A DNA stretch of 64,000 bases from Falsihalocynthiibacter sp042445055 (GCF_042445055.1 NZ_CP170341.1:5979-69978), one strand, 5' to 3'. Shown: positions 9,414 to 19,240, counted from the first letter of the stretch. The notes: generated from the sequence alone by a model not told the origin. Made by a program: numbers and translations.

Positions 9414-10046
9414 GTGGATTATAACGAGCTTACCAAGGCATTCGGCGCGCTATTTGCGATTATGAATCCGTTTGTGAACTTGCCGATATTCTTGGCGCTT
9501 ACGGCGAGTTTTACGGTGGCGCAGCAGCGCACGCTCGCGGTCAAGATCGTGATTATTGCGGCGGTGATGTGTGGCGTGATTTTGGTTCTGGGCCAGCAGA
9601 TCATCAGCTTTTTCGGGATTACGGTTGATCAGTTCCGAATTGCGGGGGGTGCGGTGCTGGCGCATATCGCTTGGACGATGCTGAACGGGGGGAACATTGC
9701 CTCGCATCACGGGACGGGTGAGGAAAAGCAGCAACAAGAGGACCTTACGAGTCTGGCGTTTTACCCGATTACCTTTCCGATCATTGTAGGCCCCGGAACG
9801 ATTGCGACGCTTATTATCTATGCGGGGAATACGCAGGGGCGCGAAGGATTGCTGGCGCTTGCGGGGATCGTGGGCGTGATCCTGTTGATGCTGTTTGTGG
9901 TGCTCTATTTTGCGGCGTTCTTTGGCAAGGCGCTGAGCGATACGATGCGGGTGGTGATGACGCGGCTTATGGGGATGATCCTCTTGGCGATTGCGGTTGA
10001 GATGATCGTTGAAGGGATAAAGGCGGTGCTGCCTGGTTTGGCTTAA
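9414..10046 (+). CDS. MarC-family integral membrane protein
   Basis: A 210-residue polytopic protein with about six hydrophobic segments. It carries MarC/UPF0056 hallmarks: the early MNPFVNLPIFLAL segment and the central FPIIVGPGTIATLI segment. The family's function is unclear; the old link to multiple antibiotic resistance was not upheld. The start is a GTG at 9414, preceded by a purine-rich GAGGGCGGG. It stands alone with no obvious operon partner. Confidence 0.9.
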   Translation: MDYNELTKAFGALFAIMNPFVNLPIFLALTASFTVAQQRTLAVKIVIIAAVMCGVILVLGQQIISFFGITVDQFRIAGGAVLAHIAWTMLNGGNIASHHGTGEEKQQQEDLTSLAFYPITFPIIVGPGTIATLIIYAGNTQGREGLLALAGIVGVILLMLFVVLYFAAFFGKALSDTMRVVMTRLMGMILLAIAVEMIVEGIKAVLPGLA

Positions 10047-10174
10047 TCGGGGGCGAAGCTGCGTAAGTGTAGGCGGGGCTTTGGCTTCTTACATTGACGC
10101 CACGCGGGGCACGACCGTAGGATGCTCGCATTAAAAATATCAATTTCTAATAGATTCTAGCTATGGAGCTTCCC

Positions 10175-11152
10175 ATGCGTTTGCTTGCCTCTACTGCTGC
10201 TTGTGTACTGTTTTCTACTGTCCCTCTTTTGGCTGATCCGCTGCCTTCTTGGAATGACTCGGATTCTAAATCTGCGATCATCGAATTTGTCGATAGCGTC
10301 ACCGAGGAGGGCGGAGAGAGTTTTGTTCCCGAAGACGACCGCATTGCAGTGTTCGATAATGACGGAACCCTGTGGAGTGAGCAGCCCCTCTATTTCCAAG
10401 GTATTTATGCGCTTGAACGCCTTGCCGAGCGTGCCAAGGAAGACCCGTCAATCCTGACGTCCGATGCGCGCAAAGCCGCAGCAGCGGGTGACATGGAAGG
10501 TGTCATGGCGGGGGGCATGGACGGCCTGATTGATATTCTGAACGTTACGCACTCAAATATCACGGTCGAGGATTTCAAAGCAGATTCATACGAATGGCTA
10601 ACCACCGCCCAGCATCCCACATCGGGCCTGACATATGCGCAAATGACATATGCGCCGATGGTCGAGCTGCTTGAGTATCTCCGCGAGGAGGGGTTCACGA
10701 CCTATATCGTTTCGGGCGGCGGCATTGATTTCATCCGCACGATTTCACAAGAGGCATACGGCATCCCCCCTGCGCAGGTCGTCGGCACCGAGGGCACCAC
10801 GCGTTACGAAGTTAAGGATGGCGTTCCGTCGGTAATCAAGGACGGCGGGGTTAGCTTTGTGGATGACAAAGAAGGCAAGCCCGTTGGCATTGAGCGTTTC
10901 ATTGGCCAGCGTCCGATTTTTGCGGCTGGTAATTCCGACGGGGATTTCCAGATGCTTGAGTGGGTGACAGCCGGCGACGGACCGCGCTTTGGTATGATAG
11001 TTCACCACACCGACGGCGAGCGCGAGTTTGCGTATGACCGCGACAGCAGCATCGGCAAGCTTGTGAAGGGGCTTGATGAGGCCGCTGAGCGTGGATGGGT
11101 CTTGGTTGACATGGCGAATGACTGGTCAACAGTTTGGACCGGACAGCAATAA
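10175..11152 (+). CDS. Periplasmic HAD-family phosphatase
   Basis: The DxDGT nucleophile motif appears as FDNDGTLWSE (about residue 60). The late acidic motif is GNSDGDFQML, and SGGGIDFIR is probably the motif II region. These define a HAD hydrolase related to phosphoserine phosphatase-like proteins. A cleavable signal peptide (MRLLASTAACVLFSTVPLLA) points to periplasmic action on phosphomonoesters. The frame extends to an ATG at 10163, but GGAG sits 6 bp before the ATG at 10175, which directly begins the signal peptide. The substrate cannot be predicted. Confidence 0.85.
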   Translation: MRLLASTAACVLFSTVPLLADPLPSWNDSDSKSAIIEFVDSVTEEGGESFVPEDDRIAVFDNDGTLWSEQPLYFQGIYALERLAERAKEDPSILTSDARKAAAAGDMEGVMAGGMDGLIDILNVTHSNITVEDFKADSYEWLTTAQHPTSGLTYAQMTYAPMVELLEYLREEGFTTYIVSGGGIDFIRTISQEAYGIPPAQVVGTEGTTRYEVKDGVPSVIKDGGVSFVDDKEGKPVGIERFIGQRPIFAAGNSDGDFQMLEWVTAGDGPRFGMIVHHTDGEREFAYDRDSSIGKLVKGLDEAAERGWVLVDMANDWSTVWTGQQ

Positions 11153-11158
11153 CGAGCG

Positions 11159-11183
11159 TGGGGCCGTTTGGGCCCCATTTTTT
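11159..11183 (+). terminator. Rho-independent terminator after the HAD gene
   Basis: TGGGGCC pairs with GGCCCCA around a GTTTG loop and is followed by six T. It begins 7 bp after the stop codon. Confidence 0.85.
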
Positions 11184-11386
11184 GAGCGAACTCATTTGAT
11201 TGCGCTAAAACCCTCTGCTTCGAGTTATCGCGGGCACTAGATGGCGCTTTCTGCAGAAATCCCAAGAAAGATAGAAAGGTGGGGCGCATTTTCCTAGAAA
11301 CGCCACACTTAAATAATAGAAGAAACACATTCTACAGTATAATGGTTCATAAGTTTAGTTCGGAAACATCTGTGTGAGTATCAAAA

Positions 11387-12442
11387 ATGGCGTTGGAAAA
11401 ACTGTATGTCTACAATGTTGCGACAGGTGACAACACCTACCCACATAGCGGTGATTTCACCATAACGGTAGCGGGGCAAATTACAGTTGATGATTCAAAC
11501 CGCAGGCGCGATGACGAGCTTGGGGATTATACCGATACTGGTTCCAGAGATGTCCCTGATCAGGACGTAACCGTTTCTTCTGTGGCGGGCATAAATGTAG
11601 GCGACACCGTTGATTCACGATATACCTATACAGTCACGGGTTCGGACGGATCCAGTGGAAACATCTACTTCCTAGCCACTAACAGCGCCACGAATTATGG
11701 ATCGTTGATCGTATCTGATTTCCCGCTCGACCCTTCAGTAACCTATACATTTGGTACTTTTAATCGCGAAGGAGCAGTTGACTACGATGATCTTGTTCCC
11801 TGCTTCGCGTACGGAACGCTGATTTCGACCGCTGAGGGTGATGTGCCGGTTCAGGAATTGTTGGTGGGCCAAGAGGTCCTGACGCTAGACCGTGAATACA
11901 AGAAGATCCGTTGGATCGGTAGCAGGAAGCTGGATGTCATCGACCTGAAGCTTAATCCGAAGCTCCTTCCTATAAAGATCAAGAGCGGTGCTATGGGTTC
12001 TGGACTCCCGTTACAAGATCTTCTGGTTTCACCACAACATAGGGTACTCGTACGTTCACAGATCGTGAAGCGGATGTTCGATAGCGACGAAATTCTCATA
12101 CCGGCAAACAAGCTCGTCGAGTTAAATGGGATTGATGTCGTGCAAGAGTGCGAAGAAATAGAGTATTTCCATGTCCTGCTCGATGATCACGAGATTATCT
12201 TCTCCAACGGAGCTCCGACTGAAAGCCTGTTTACCGGACCCGAAGCATTAAGAGCGCTTTCGCCCGAGGCTCGAAAAGAAATTGAAACTCTCCTTCCTGA
12301 GATAAAATCTTTATCTTACAGCCCTAAGCCCGCGCGAGTTATTCCTACAAAAGGCAAGCACACTAGGAAGGCCATGTTCCGTCACGTTAAAAACAAGAAG
12401 CCTTTATTGAGCGAAGTCGGGATACACAGCGTCGTCTCATAA
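11387..12442 (+). CDS. Hint-domain protein (Hedgehog/intein-like fold)
   Basis: Residues 1-135 form an acidic beta-rich domain. From about residue 138 the sequence PCFAYGTLISTAEGDVPVQE starts a Hint_2 domain of the type common in Rhodobacterales secreted proteins. It continues with SPQHRVLVRS and YFHVLLDDHEIIFSNGAPTESL. The presumed first residue is Cys-139, and the HxVL and DxH motifs are in place for N-S acyl shift chemistry. No signal peptide is visible, as is usual for type I-exported Hint proteins. About 60 residues follow the Hint core, rich in Lys, Arg and Pro. Autoproteolysis is expected from the family but not shown. Confidence 0.85.
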   Translation: MALEKLYVYNVATGDNTYPHSGDFTITVAGQITVDDSNRRRDDELGDYTDTGSRDVPDQDVTVSSVAGINVGDTVDSRYTYTVTGSDGSSGNIYFLATNSATNYGSLIVSDFPLDPSVTYTFGTFNREGAVDYDDLVPCFAYGTLISTAEGDVPVQELLVGQEVLTLDREYKKIRWIGSRKLDVIDLKLNPKLLPIKIKSGAMGSGLPLQDLLVSPQHRVLVRSQIVKRMFDSDEILIPANKLVELNGIDVVQECEEIEYFHVLLDDHEIIFSNGAPTESLFTGPEALRALSPEARKEIETLLPEIKSLSYSPKPARVIPTKGKHTRKAMFRHVKNKKPLLSEVGIHSVVS

Positions 12443-12504
12443 GTTTGCGCGTATGGTTCGTACAATAATTCCAGCAGAAGCGGGGTCATACTCGCTCTTG
12501 TTTT

Positions 12505-13431
12505 TTATTGCTCGCCTGCGCTGTCGTTTGTGCGCTGTGCTTCGATAAAGACGCGCGTGATGGAGGGATAGGCAGTTTTGATGTTGTGTTCTAGGGATGA
12601 GACGCGGTCCTGAACCTCGCCGGAGGAGAGCTTGTCCGAGAAATCAATGCTGACGTTCAGCAGGATCTCTTGCGGGCCAAAGTGCATTGTCAGCAGTTCG
12701 TTGACGCCACGGATGCCGGATTCCTTCTTGATGATCTGTTCAATGCCCGCAACGACCTTGCGGCTGGCGCTTTCGCCGGTTAGCAGGCTCTTGCATTCAT
12801 AGGCGAGATAGCTGGCGGTCACCGCAAGAATGCCGCCGATAATCAGTGAGGCAACGCCGTCGAGAACTGGCATATCCAGCATCTGGCCCAGAAAAATCCC
12901 AAAGAACGCAACGATCAGCCCGAGCATCGCTGCGGTATCCTCGAACAGGACGGTGAAAACGGTGGGGTCTTTGCTTCGGCGGACGGCTTCGAAATATCCG
13001 TGATCGCCTTTGGTGGCGCGTAGTTCCTTGAAGGCAATAACCCAGACGACACCCTCAAAGATCAACGCCAATCCAAGAACGATATAGTTGATATGGGGGC
13101 TGGTGACGGGGTGGGGGTCTTGGATTTTGTGGATGCCTTCATAGAAGGAAATCCCCGCGCCGATCCCGAAGATCAGGATCGCAACGACGAAGGACCAAAA
13201 GTAAAGCTCCATGCCATATCCGAAGGGATGCGACGGATCCGCGGGCCGCTTGGCGCGCTTGATACCAAGGAGCAGAAGGCCCTGATTGCCAGTATCAACC
13301 AGCGAGTGAACCGCTTCGCTGAGCATCGCGGAACTTCCGGTAAAGCTGGCAGCCGCGAACTTTGTCGCCGCGACCAATGCGTTTGCCGCCAATGCGGCGA
13401 AGATGACAGTGCGCGATCCCGACGTTGCCAT
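12505..13431 (-). CDS. Cation diffusion facilitator (CDF) transporter
   Basis: CDF proteins export Zn2+ or other divalent metals across the inner membrane by proton antiport. The 308-residue protein has about six hydrophobic segments. The metal-site signature HSLVDTGNQ is in TM2, a conserved HPFGYGMELYFWS loop follows, and FEDTAAMLGL is in TM5. The soluble C-terminal domain ends in short acidic and basic segments. It resembles the ZnT9-like subgroup in the FGYGxE motif. It is transcribed alone, convergent with the Hint gene. Confidence 0.9.
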   Translation of the reverse strand: MATSGSRTVIFAALAANALVAATKFAAASFTGSSAMLSEAVHSLVDTGNQGLLLLGIKRAKRPADPSHPFGYGMELYFWSFVVAILIFGIGAGISFYEGIHKIQDPHPVTSPHINYIVLGLALIFEGVVWVIAFKELRATKGDHGYFEAVRRSKDPTVFTVLFEDTAAMLGLIVAFFGIFLGQMLDMPVLDGVASLIIGGILAVTASYLAYECKSLLTGESASRKVVAGIEQIIKKESGIRGVNELLTMHFGPQEILLNVSIDFSDKLSSGEVQDRVSSLEHNIKTAYPSITRVFIEAQRTNDSAGEQ

Positions 13432-13753
13432 AAGCGTTTACTTCCATCGTTTTAGCGGCGGTAACCCACCCGAAAATTTCGACAAGATGTATGCCGTATG
13501 CGAACACTTTAGCGCTCATTTGGCAAGCTTTGGATTTGTTTTGGGTGGCCGTGGGAGATATGCGGGCTAGCGACCGACAGGCGGAACGCGATTTTGGCCA
13601 GAACGAGAGCGGCGCAAGAAGGCAACAGCCGTGACGCCTCATTCAAAATTTTTGTTGTAATATCAACAGAGAGGGGTCATCATTTCAGGTGTTAGAATTA
13701 CTAAAATATCACTTTCGTCGTTACATCTTTACTCAGTTTAAGGAAAGACAGAC
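13432..13753. other. Intergenic stretch without a supported gene
   Basis: This divergent spacer separates the CDF transporter from the GlsB-like gene. A 47-codon plus-strand frame from 13491 to 13634 reads plausibly but has no ribosome site, so it is not called. AT-rich sequence at 13,650-13,740 probably carries the promoter of the GlsB-like gene. Confidence 0.4.
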
Positions 13754-14107
13754 ATGAAACGTATTTTGAATTCATCCCTCATCATGCTCACTTTGGCTAC
13801 ACCTGTGTTGGCCCAGACCGAAGGTTCCGAGGCGGTTGGATCCGCTACTGGCGGCATTCTTGGCCTCTTGATCACGATCGTAATTGGTGCGCTGATTGGT
13901 TGGGTCGCAAGCCTGATCGTGAGCGGCGGGCCTTCGAGTTTGCTTGGAGATATCCTTATTGGTATCGGCGGCTCGTTCCTTGCCGGTTGGGTCCTTCCGA
14001 TGCTGGGCGTATCGTTCGGTAGCGGGTTCCTTGGAGCGTTTATCGCGTCCGTGCTTGGCGCGATCGTGCTCATTCTGATTTACCGCGCTATTCGCAAATC
14101 CGCTTAA
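13754..14107 (+). CDS. GlsB/YeaQ/YmgE-type stress membrane protein with a signal sequence
   Basis: The core (GGILGLLITIVIGALIGWVA, a polar turn, then LLGDILIGIGGSFLAGW) and a final helix match the Gly-rich transglycosylase-associated family (PF04226). That family consists of small stress-induced inner-membrane proteins. This copy is longer than usual at 117 residues, because a 20-residue signal-like segment ending PVLAQ precedes the core. AAGGA lies at suitable distance before the ATG. Function within the family is unsettled. Confidence 0.85.
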   Translation: MKRILNSSLIMLTLATPVLAQTEGSEAVGSATGGILGLLITIVIGALIGWVASLIVSGGPSSLLGDILIGIGGSFLAGWVLPMLGVSFGSGFLGAFIASVLGAIVLILIYRAIRKSA

Positions 14108-14211
14108 TCAGATAAGTTATTATTGATTGATGTGTTAGGCTGGGCTGTGGTCCGGCCTAGCGGCATGTTTGCACGTAAATTTCATTTTGTTAGAAAATCG
14201 GGGGATTTGAC

Positions 14212-14913
14212 ATGAAGTACACCATTTTCCTTGGAACGGCGCTTGGAATCGCGGCGGCGCATTCGGCTTCTGCACAGTCGGAGGACTATATGCGCCAGTA
14301 CTGCGAGAACGCCAGCCAGCAGTTTTATCAGGACTTTGAGTCCGTAACAGACTCTAGCTACGAAGGACAGCGGACGGATAAAACCCATGCCGTCAATGGA
14401 ACGATCAACCTTGAGAACAGCAGCGAGACCTTCCAATGTTCGTTCAACGCGAGTGGCGATACGATGGTGGATTTCATAACCCAAGATCAGTCATGGCCCG
14501 ATTTCGTGAGTGGCGACGGAAGCCCTGCGCAGCAAGCAAACAACACCGAGAGTGAACCGCCCGCATCCGATGCGGCCGCAGAGGTGATGTTTGAAAAAGG
14601 CACAACGGGCACCACTCTTGGCGGTGCGATCCGAGGGCAAGAGTATTTCGACTACAAACTGACGGCGAGCAAGGGCCAGATGATGTCGGTTAATCTTGAG
14701 GTCACCGACAGCAATGGCGACGGCTCGGTTTTCTTCAACATCCTGCCCCCCGGAAGCACGGGCGTTGCGATGTACAACAGCTCTAATGAAGGCAATACCG
14801 TCGAGATGCGCCTAACCGAAAGCGGTGCATATGTGATCCGGCTTTACCTTATGGGCAATGATCGGGACACGGACAAAACGGTTGGGTACAACCTCGACGT
14901 GGATATCCGTTAG
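14212..14913 (+). CDS. Exported protein with a PliG-like lysozyme-inhibitor domain
   Basis: A signal peptide ending SASAQ is followed by a small domain with two Cys (about residues 30 and 84), probably disulfide-bonded, and a Pro/Ala/Glu linker. Residues 124-233 have the pattern of the g-type lysozyme inhibitor PliG: a VMFEKG start, IRGQEYFDYKLTASKGQ, FNILPPG, then SGAYVIRLYLMGNDRD and a final YNLDVDI strand. The SGxYxxR element is the one used by PliI/PliG inhibitors to enter the lysozyme active site. A GGGGG precedes the ATG by 7 bp. The assignment is from remembered motifs and needs a profile search. Confidence 0.6.
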   Translation: MKYTIFLGTALGIAAAHSASAQSEDYMRQYCENASQQFYQDFESVTDSSYEGQRTDKTHAVNGTINLENSSETFQCSFNASGDTMVDFITQDQSWPDFVSGDGSPAQQANNTESEPPASDAAAEVMFEKGTTGTTLGGAIRGQEYFDYKLTASKGQMMSVNLEVTDSNGDGSVFFNILPPGSTGVAMYNSSNEGNTVEMRLTESGAYVIRLYLMGNDRDTDKTVGYNLDVDIR

Positions 14914-14922
14914 GGGGTCGGA

Positions 14923-15861
14923 TTACTGGCCCTGCTCCCATATCGGAGTGCTAAAGGCGTTGGCTTCTTCGTCGCTACCGGGTTCGATGAAATCGTGCTT
15001 GGACTCGTCGGTAAAGGTGTTCCAGAAAGCATCCGCAAGGGTTTGATCATGGATCACAAAGTCGCCCGCGCTTTGGCGCTCCTTTAGAAACGCAAGGTAA
15101 GCGTCGAGCGGTTCCGGCCCCAGTTGTTGATAGATGATACGCCCGCCGTATTGATCGTGCAGGGATTTGTTGATTTTCCACTGACGGATCATGCTTGTGG
15201 CCATGTCGTTTTCCATGGCCTCAACTTCGGCGGCTTCTTCGGAGGTGAGTTCATCGCGGTCGCTTGACGCGCCATCCGTGCCGCTGCGCATCTTCTCAAG
15301 AAAGGCGTCGATCTCGTCTGGTTCGGCCTCGATGCCCTGATCTTGGGCGTATTGATCGAACAGGCGGCCCAGTATCGCAAATTGCAACTCGTCCGCGTCT
15401 GTCGTTGTTAGGTCTTCGCCCAAGACGGTGGCCACTTTGTCCATGCTGGCAACGGGCGTGAATTCGATAATCGCGCCGTCTGCCATGGTGGCAAGAAACA
15501 GCCCGCCGTCCTCTAGGGTATAGCTGCGAACCCATTCAAACTGCGCGAGGTATTTGTCAGATATCGACCCCTCAGGGCAGAGCGCCCGCGTCGATGCGAT
15601 GGGCCCAAAGCTCAACTCATTCGCCGCCGCCGAGGTCCAAGTGCCCGCTCCACGATTGCAATCGGCCTGAATCGCGGTCGTGCCATCGGGCATAAATTCG
15701 AGCGTGTATTTGCTTGTGTCATCAGGCGCGAGAACGCTGTCATCCATCGACTGAATTTCAACCAGCCGCCAAGCCGTCCCGCCAAGGTCGTCCGCACCAG
15801 CGGCCAGCGGACAAGTGGCCGTGCTCATCGCAAGTAAGAGAGGGGTAACAATACGTTTCAT
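14923..15861 (-). CDS. Exported META (HslJ-like) domain protein
   Basis: After a signal peptide (LLLAMSTATCPLAAGA) residues 26-135 form a META/DUF306 domain. Recognisable elements are GGTAWRLVEI, the strand-turn EFMPDGT, the ADCNRGAGTW core and SFGPIASTRALCPEG, with two Cys likely paired. The C-terminal ~170 residues are acidic and helical, without a recognised family; part resembles the N-terminal helical region of SurA-type chaperones. It is convergent with the PliG-like gene, with only 9 bp between stops. An envelope role is likely; the precise function is unknown. Confidence 0.75.
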   Translation of the reverse strand: MKRIVTPLLLAMSTATCPLAAGADDLGGTAWRLVEIQSMDDSVLAPDDTSKYTLEFMPDGTTAIQADCNRGAGTWTSAAANELSFGPIASTRALCPEGSISDKYLAQFEWVRSYTLEDGGLFLATMADGAIIEFTPVASMDKVATVLGEDLTTTDADELQFAILGRLFDQYAQDQGIEAEPDEIDAFLEKMRSGTDGASSDRDELTSEEAAEVEAMENDMATSMIRQWKINKSLHDQYGGRIIYQQLGPEPLDAYLAFLKERQSAGDFVIHDQTLADAFWNTFTDESKHDFIEPGSDEEANAFSTPIWEQGQ

Positions 15862-16093
15862 ATTCGCCTCCTGAGGCTGCTCAAATCACAGCCGTGAATT
15901 TTGCGGTCATCGCTTTGGACGTGGCGTATCTGAAAATACTATAGCGGTGAAAATGGAATTGTCAGGAGGTATATGTGGTTTGGGTTTCAAGAGTGAGGCG
16001 GTTCTCTAAGAGGCCGGAAATTGACGGACAAACATTAAGTGATATTCTGCCGACCTAAGTTCTTCATGTCAGTTTTTCGATAGGAGTTAAATC

Positions 16094-16495
16094 ATGGATG
16101 AAACTTACTCTGTTAGCTGCGATTGTGGCGCTGTAGAAATGCATCTAACGGGCTCACCCCGCGTTCGCGGCCACTGCCATTGCAACGCGTGCCGCGTGCT
16201 GCTTGATACGCCATATCATTCCGTAACCGCATGGAACCCGGAACAAGTTGAAGTCACTGCGGGCTCGGAGGCGCTAACGACGTTCCAGCACCCGGAGCTG
16301 GCGATGAAGAAGGTCTTTTGCCGGCATTGCGGCGAGGTTGTTTACAACACCAACAAGATGGATTGGCGAATAGTCTCTCAACATCTCCTGAGAAAGCGAC
16401 TTCACGGACTGCCTGAAGCACTTCTTCCGCTTAGTCATTTTCACTATGCAAGCCGTGTAGTCGATGTTGCTGACGGATTGGAGAAAAAGGACTGA
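16094..16495 (+). CDS. GFA-family (Mss4-fold) zinc protein
   Basis: Two zinc sites can be read: CDCG with CHCNAC in the N-terminal half, and CRHCGE in the second. This is the layout of the glutathione-dependent formaldehyde-activating (GFA) family. Most members are of unknown activity, so formaldehyde detoxification should not be assumed. The 133-residue length is normal. GGAG lies 8 bp before the ATG. Confidence 0.85.
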   Translation: MDETYSVSCDCGAVEMHLTGSPRVRGHCHCNACRVLLDTPYHSVTAWNPEQVEVTAGSEALTTFQHPELAMKKVFCRHCGEVVYNTNKMDWRIVSQHLLRKRLHGLPEALLPLSHFHYASRVVDVADGLEKKD

Positions 16496-16977
16496 TACCC
16501 AACAAACAAAGGTTGTGTTGAGCGATTCAGTTAATCGTCAAAATGGAAACCACTCCGACCTTTTGAGTTACGCTATTCAAACCTCATTACTGAGGAAAAT
16601 GCGGAATTGGCCAGTATCGTAGTCGCAAGACTTTTCGGAGGCACACACTCTCACAAAGTTGAAATCGGTTCGAGACATACAGAAAAAGATGCCCAGAGAG
16701 CGTTCTGCGAGCGTCGCCCAATGTGCCACAGAGTGTTTCATTCAAACATTCGTCCCGCACATAGGACGTTGTCGGAAACGATTATCTTCGGCATGGCTCG
16801 TTCAGCAATCACGCGCTACCAGTTAGCCAGACAGTATCGTGTCGGCCGCCAGCACCAAGTACTTGCGGGTTAAGCCATCAAGAACCGAAAAGCTTGATTT
16901 AGTTCGCTCGCACACTATGCTTGAAACATATTTGCCTCAACATTTCTTAGACATTTTCGTCAGACCGAGGAGTTCTC
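16496..16977. other. Non-coding stretch, no gene recognised
   Basis: About 480 bp with scattered short frames on both strands and no ribosome site or recognisable protein. It presumably carries the promoter of the DUF3604 gene. GAGGAG at about 16967-16972 is that gene's ribosome site. Confidence 0.4.
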
Positions 16978-18894
16978 ATGCATTTCTTAAAAGCTTTTAC
17001 ATCAATAGCCGTGTTCCTACCGAGTTCTGTTCTTGCGCAGGTAACCACAGATGGCGGCACAATTGATCCCGCCAGAGTTGAACGCTTTTTTAATCAGCCA
17101 AGCTATTCGCCCTATGCCGGACAGTCTTACCCAAGCGTGCCATTGTGGGGGGAACAGCATCTGCACACGTCTTGGTCGCCAGACGCCATTGCTGCTGGAA
17201 CCCGCGTCGATCCGGACCAAGCCTTGCGGTATGCAAAGGGCGAAGAAATCACCTCAAACACCGGACTTCCCGTGAAGCTGTCTAGGCCCTACGACTGGAT
17301 TGTTATCGCGGATCACTCAGATGCGCTGGGGATCATGGCGGGTGTTCTTGAAGGCGACCCGAACCTTCTCGCTGATCCCAAACTGAAAGAATGGAGTGTC
17401 GGTATGAACGCTGGCGGGGAGGAGGCAACCGCTGTCGTCATGGAAATGATCACGCTTCAGGGGCTGGGAACGTTACCCGAAGCCGTCACGGACCCTAATA
17501 ATCAATTCGACATGTGGCGCGAGATGACCGAAATCATCGAAAGCCATGATGACCCAGGCACGTTTTCGGCAGTGATCGGATATGAATGGACATCTAACTA
17601 CGGCGGCGGAAACAACCTGCACCGCAATGTCATCTACAGAGATGGCAAATCAATGGCGGACCGCGTGCGCCCTTTGACGACCTTTGACACGGATATTCCC
17701 AATGAACTCTGGGATTGGATGGCCGACTACGAAAAGGAAACCGGTGGTCGCGTTCTTGCTATTCCGCACAATGGAAACTTGTCCAACGGTCTTATGTTCT
17801 CGACGGAAACACCGGATGGGAAGCCCATTGACGTCGAATGGGCGATGCAGCGCCAAAGATGGGAGCCACTATATGAGATCACCCAAAGCAAGGGGACTTC
17901 GGAGCAACATCCGAGCCTAGCCCCCTCCGACGAATTTGCCGATTTCGAGATTTGGGATAAAGGCAACCTGAATGTCGTTCCAAAAGAACCCGGAATGATT
18001 GAGCGCGAATATGCGCGCGAAGCTCTGAAAAATGGCTTGGCGCTTGAGGCCAAATTCGGGGTAAATCCGTTCAAGTTTGGTCTGGTCGGCTCGACCGATG
18101 ATCATACTGGTATTTCTTCTGCAGAAGAAAACAACTTTTTTGGCAAGTTTCCAGCAAGCGAGCCATCGCCCGAACGCTCCACTGGCAACGCGTTTGATTT
18201 TGACGGGCGCACTGTCAAAGACTGGCAGCTTGGCGCATCTGGTTTGACGGCAGTTTGGGCTACTGAAAATACCCGCGCCGCCATCTGGGATGCCATGAAA
18301 CGCAAGGAAGTTTATGGAACAACAGGTCCACGGATCGGCGTACGTTTCTTTGGCGGCTGGGAGTTTAACGAACAGGACGCTCAAAGCAGAAACCCGGCCG
18401 CGCAGGGGTATGGGAAAGGTGTTCCCATGGGCGGCGATCTGGTTGCCGCTTCCGATAGTGAAACTGCTCCGAGCTTTCTTGTCGCCGCGCTCAAAGATCC
18501 TCTTTCTGGCAACCTAGACCGCATTCAGATCATCAAAGGCTGGCTCGATTCTGAGGGAAACACGCATGAAAAGATTTTCGATGTTGTTTGGTCAGGTGAG
18601 CGAGCGCCAGATGCAGATGGAAAGCTTCCATCGGTTGGGGACACAGTTGATATAGAAAACGCGACATGGACCAATACAATTGGTTCATCAGAGTTGATCA
18701 CGGTCTGGCAAGACCCTGAATTTGATCCATCAATTAGCGCATTCTATTACGCCCGCGTCCTTGAAATTCCTACACCGCGTTGGACGGCCTATGACGCGGC
18801 ATACTTTGAGGATGCAGCCTTTGGTCCCGAAGTCCCGATGACAGTTGTCGAACGCGCCTACACGTCGCCAATTTGGTACACGCCAGAAGGTTGA
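16978..18894 (+). CDS. Exported DUF3604 protein (paralogue 1)
   Basis: A 638-residue protein with a signal peptide (FTSIAVFLPSSVLAQ) and a full-length DUF3604 domain. The likely metal-binding positions are GEQHLHTSWSPDA (about residue 58), VIADHSDALG (about 111) and the later FAGSTDDHTG-like segment (GLVGSTDDHTG). They resemble the His/Asp clusters of PHP phosphoesterases, which suggests a metal-dependent hydrolase in the periplasm, but no activity is established. The C-terminus ends in the motif ERAYTSPIWYTPEG, shared with the second paralogue at 23,436. GAGGAG precedes the ATG by 6 bp. Confidence 0.85.
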   Translation: MHFLKAFTSIAVFLPSSVLAQVTTDGGTIDPARVERFFNQPSYSPYAGQSYPSVPLWGEQHLHTSWSPDAIAAGTRVDPDQALRYAKGEEITSNTGLPVKLSRPYDWIVIADHSDALGIMAGVLEGDPNLLADPKLKEWSVGMNAGGEEATAVVMEMITLQGLGTLPEAVTDPNNQFDMWREMTEIIESHDDPGTFSAVIGYEWTSNYGGGNNLHRNVIYRDGKSMADRVRPLTTFDTDIPNELWDWMADYEKETGGRVLAIPHNGNLSNGLMFSTETPDGKPIDVEWAMQRQRWEPLYEITQSKGTSEQHPSLAPSDEFADFEIWDKGNLNVVPKEPGMIEREYAREALKNGLALEAKFGVNPFKFGLVGSTDDHTGISSAEENNFFGKFPASEPSPERSTGNAFDFDGRTVKDWQLGASGLTAVWATENTRAAIWDAMKRKEVYGTTGPRIGVRFFGGWEFNEQDAQSRNPAAQGYGKGVPMGGDLVAASDSETAPSFLVAALKDPLSGNLDRIQIIKGWLDSEGNTHEKIFDVVWSGERAPDADGKLPSVGDTVDIENATWTNTIGSSELITVWQDPEFDPSISAFYYARVLEIPTPRWTAYDAAYFEDAAFGPEVPMTVVERAYTSPIWYTPEG

Positions 18895-19240
18895 CTTAAG
18901 TAATTTGAAAAAATTTGCTTGGTCCAAACGAACCTCAGCCGCCGTTCATTGCAATGCGCTTGAATGGCGGTTCTGGGCCGTACTGTGTTATTGGGCGCAT
19001 CGGGTGGAAAGCAAATTTGTCGCAAAGGTTTGCCTTCGCAAACGAAGTGGAAATTCTTAGCAACAAAAAGAAAAATCGGAGGGTAGTTTTCGCCGACCGG
19101 GCCAAGGCAGATCAGGAATGCCCATAAATGCGCTTAGAGCTGATATCTGGTTCTGAATTGGGACTTATACAGAATTACTATCAAACGCATTTTTGATACT
19201 GATAAAAAGTTCGTTTTCTTAGCTGTTTAGGGAGATATCA
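18895..19240. other. Non-coding stretch before the outer-membrane barrel gene
   Basis: Two overlapping short frames (within 18845-19127) have no ribosome site or recognisable product. The last 100 bp are AT-rich and lead into the barrel gene's GGGAGA ribosome site, so a promoter here is likely. Confidence 0.4.

Noticed and set aside
13491..13634. 47-codon frame between the CDF and GlsB-like genes
   Set aside because: It reads fairly well but lacks a ribosome site and overlaps a probable promoter region; it was not called.
16607..16873. 88-codon frame in the spacer before DUF3604 paralogue 1
   Set aside because: No ribosome site, no similarity and unlikely amino-acid composition.
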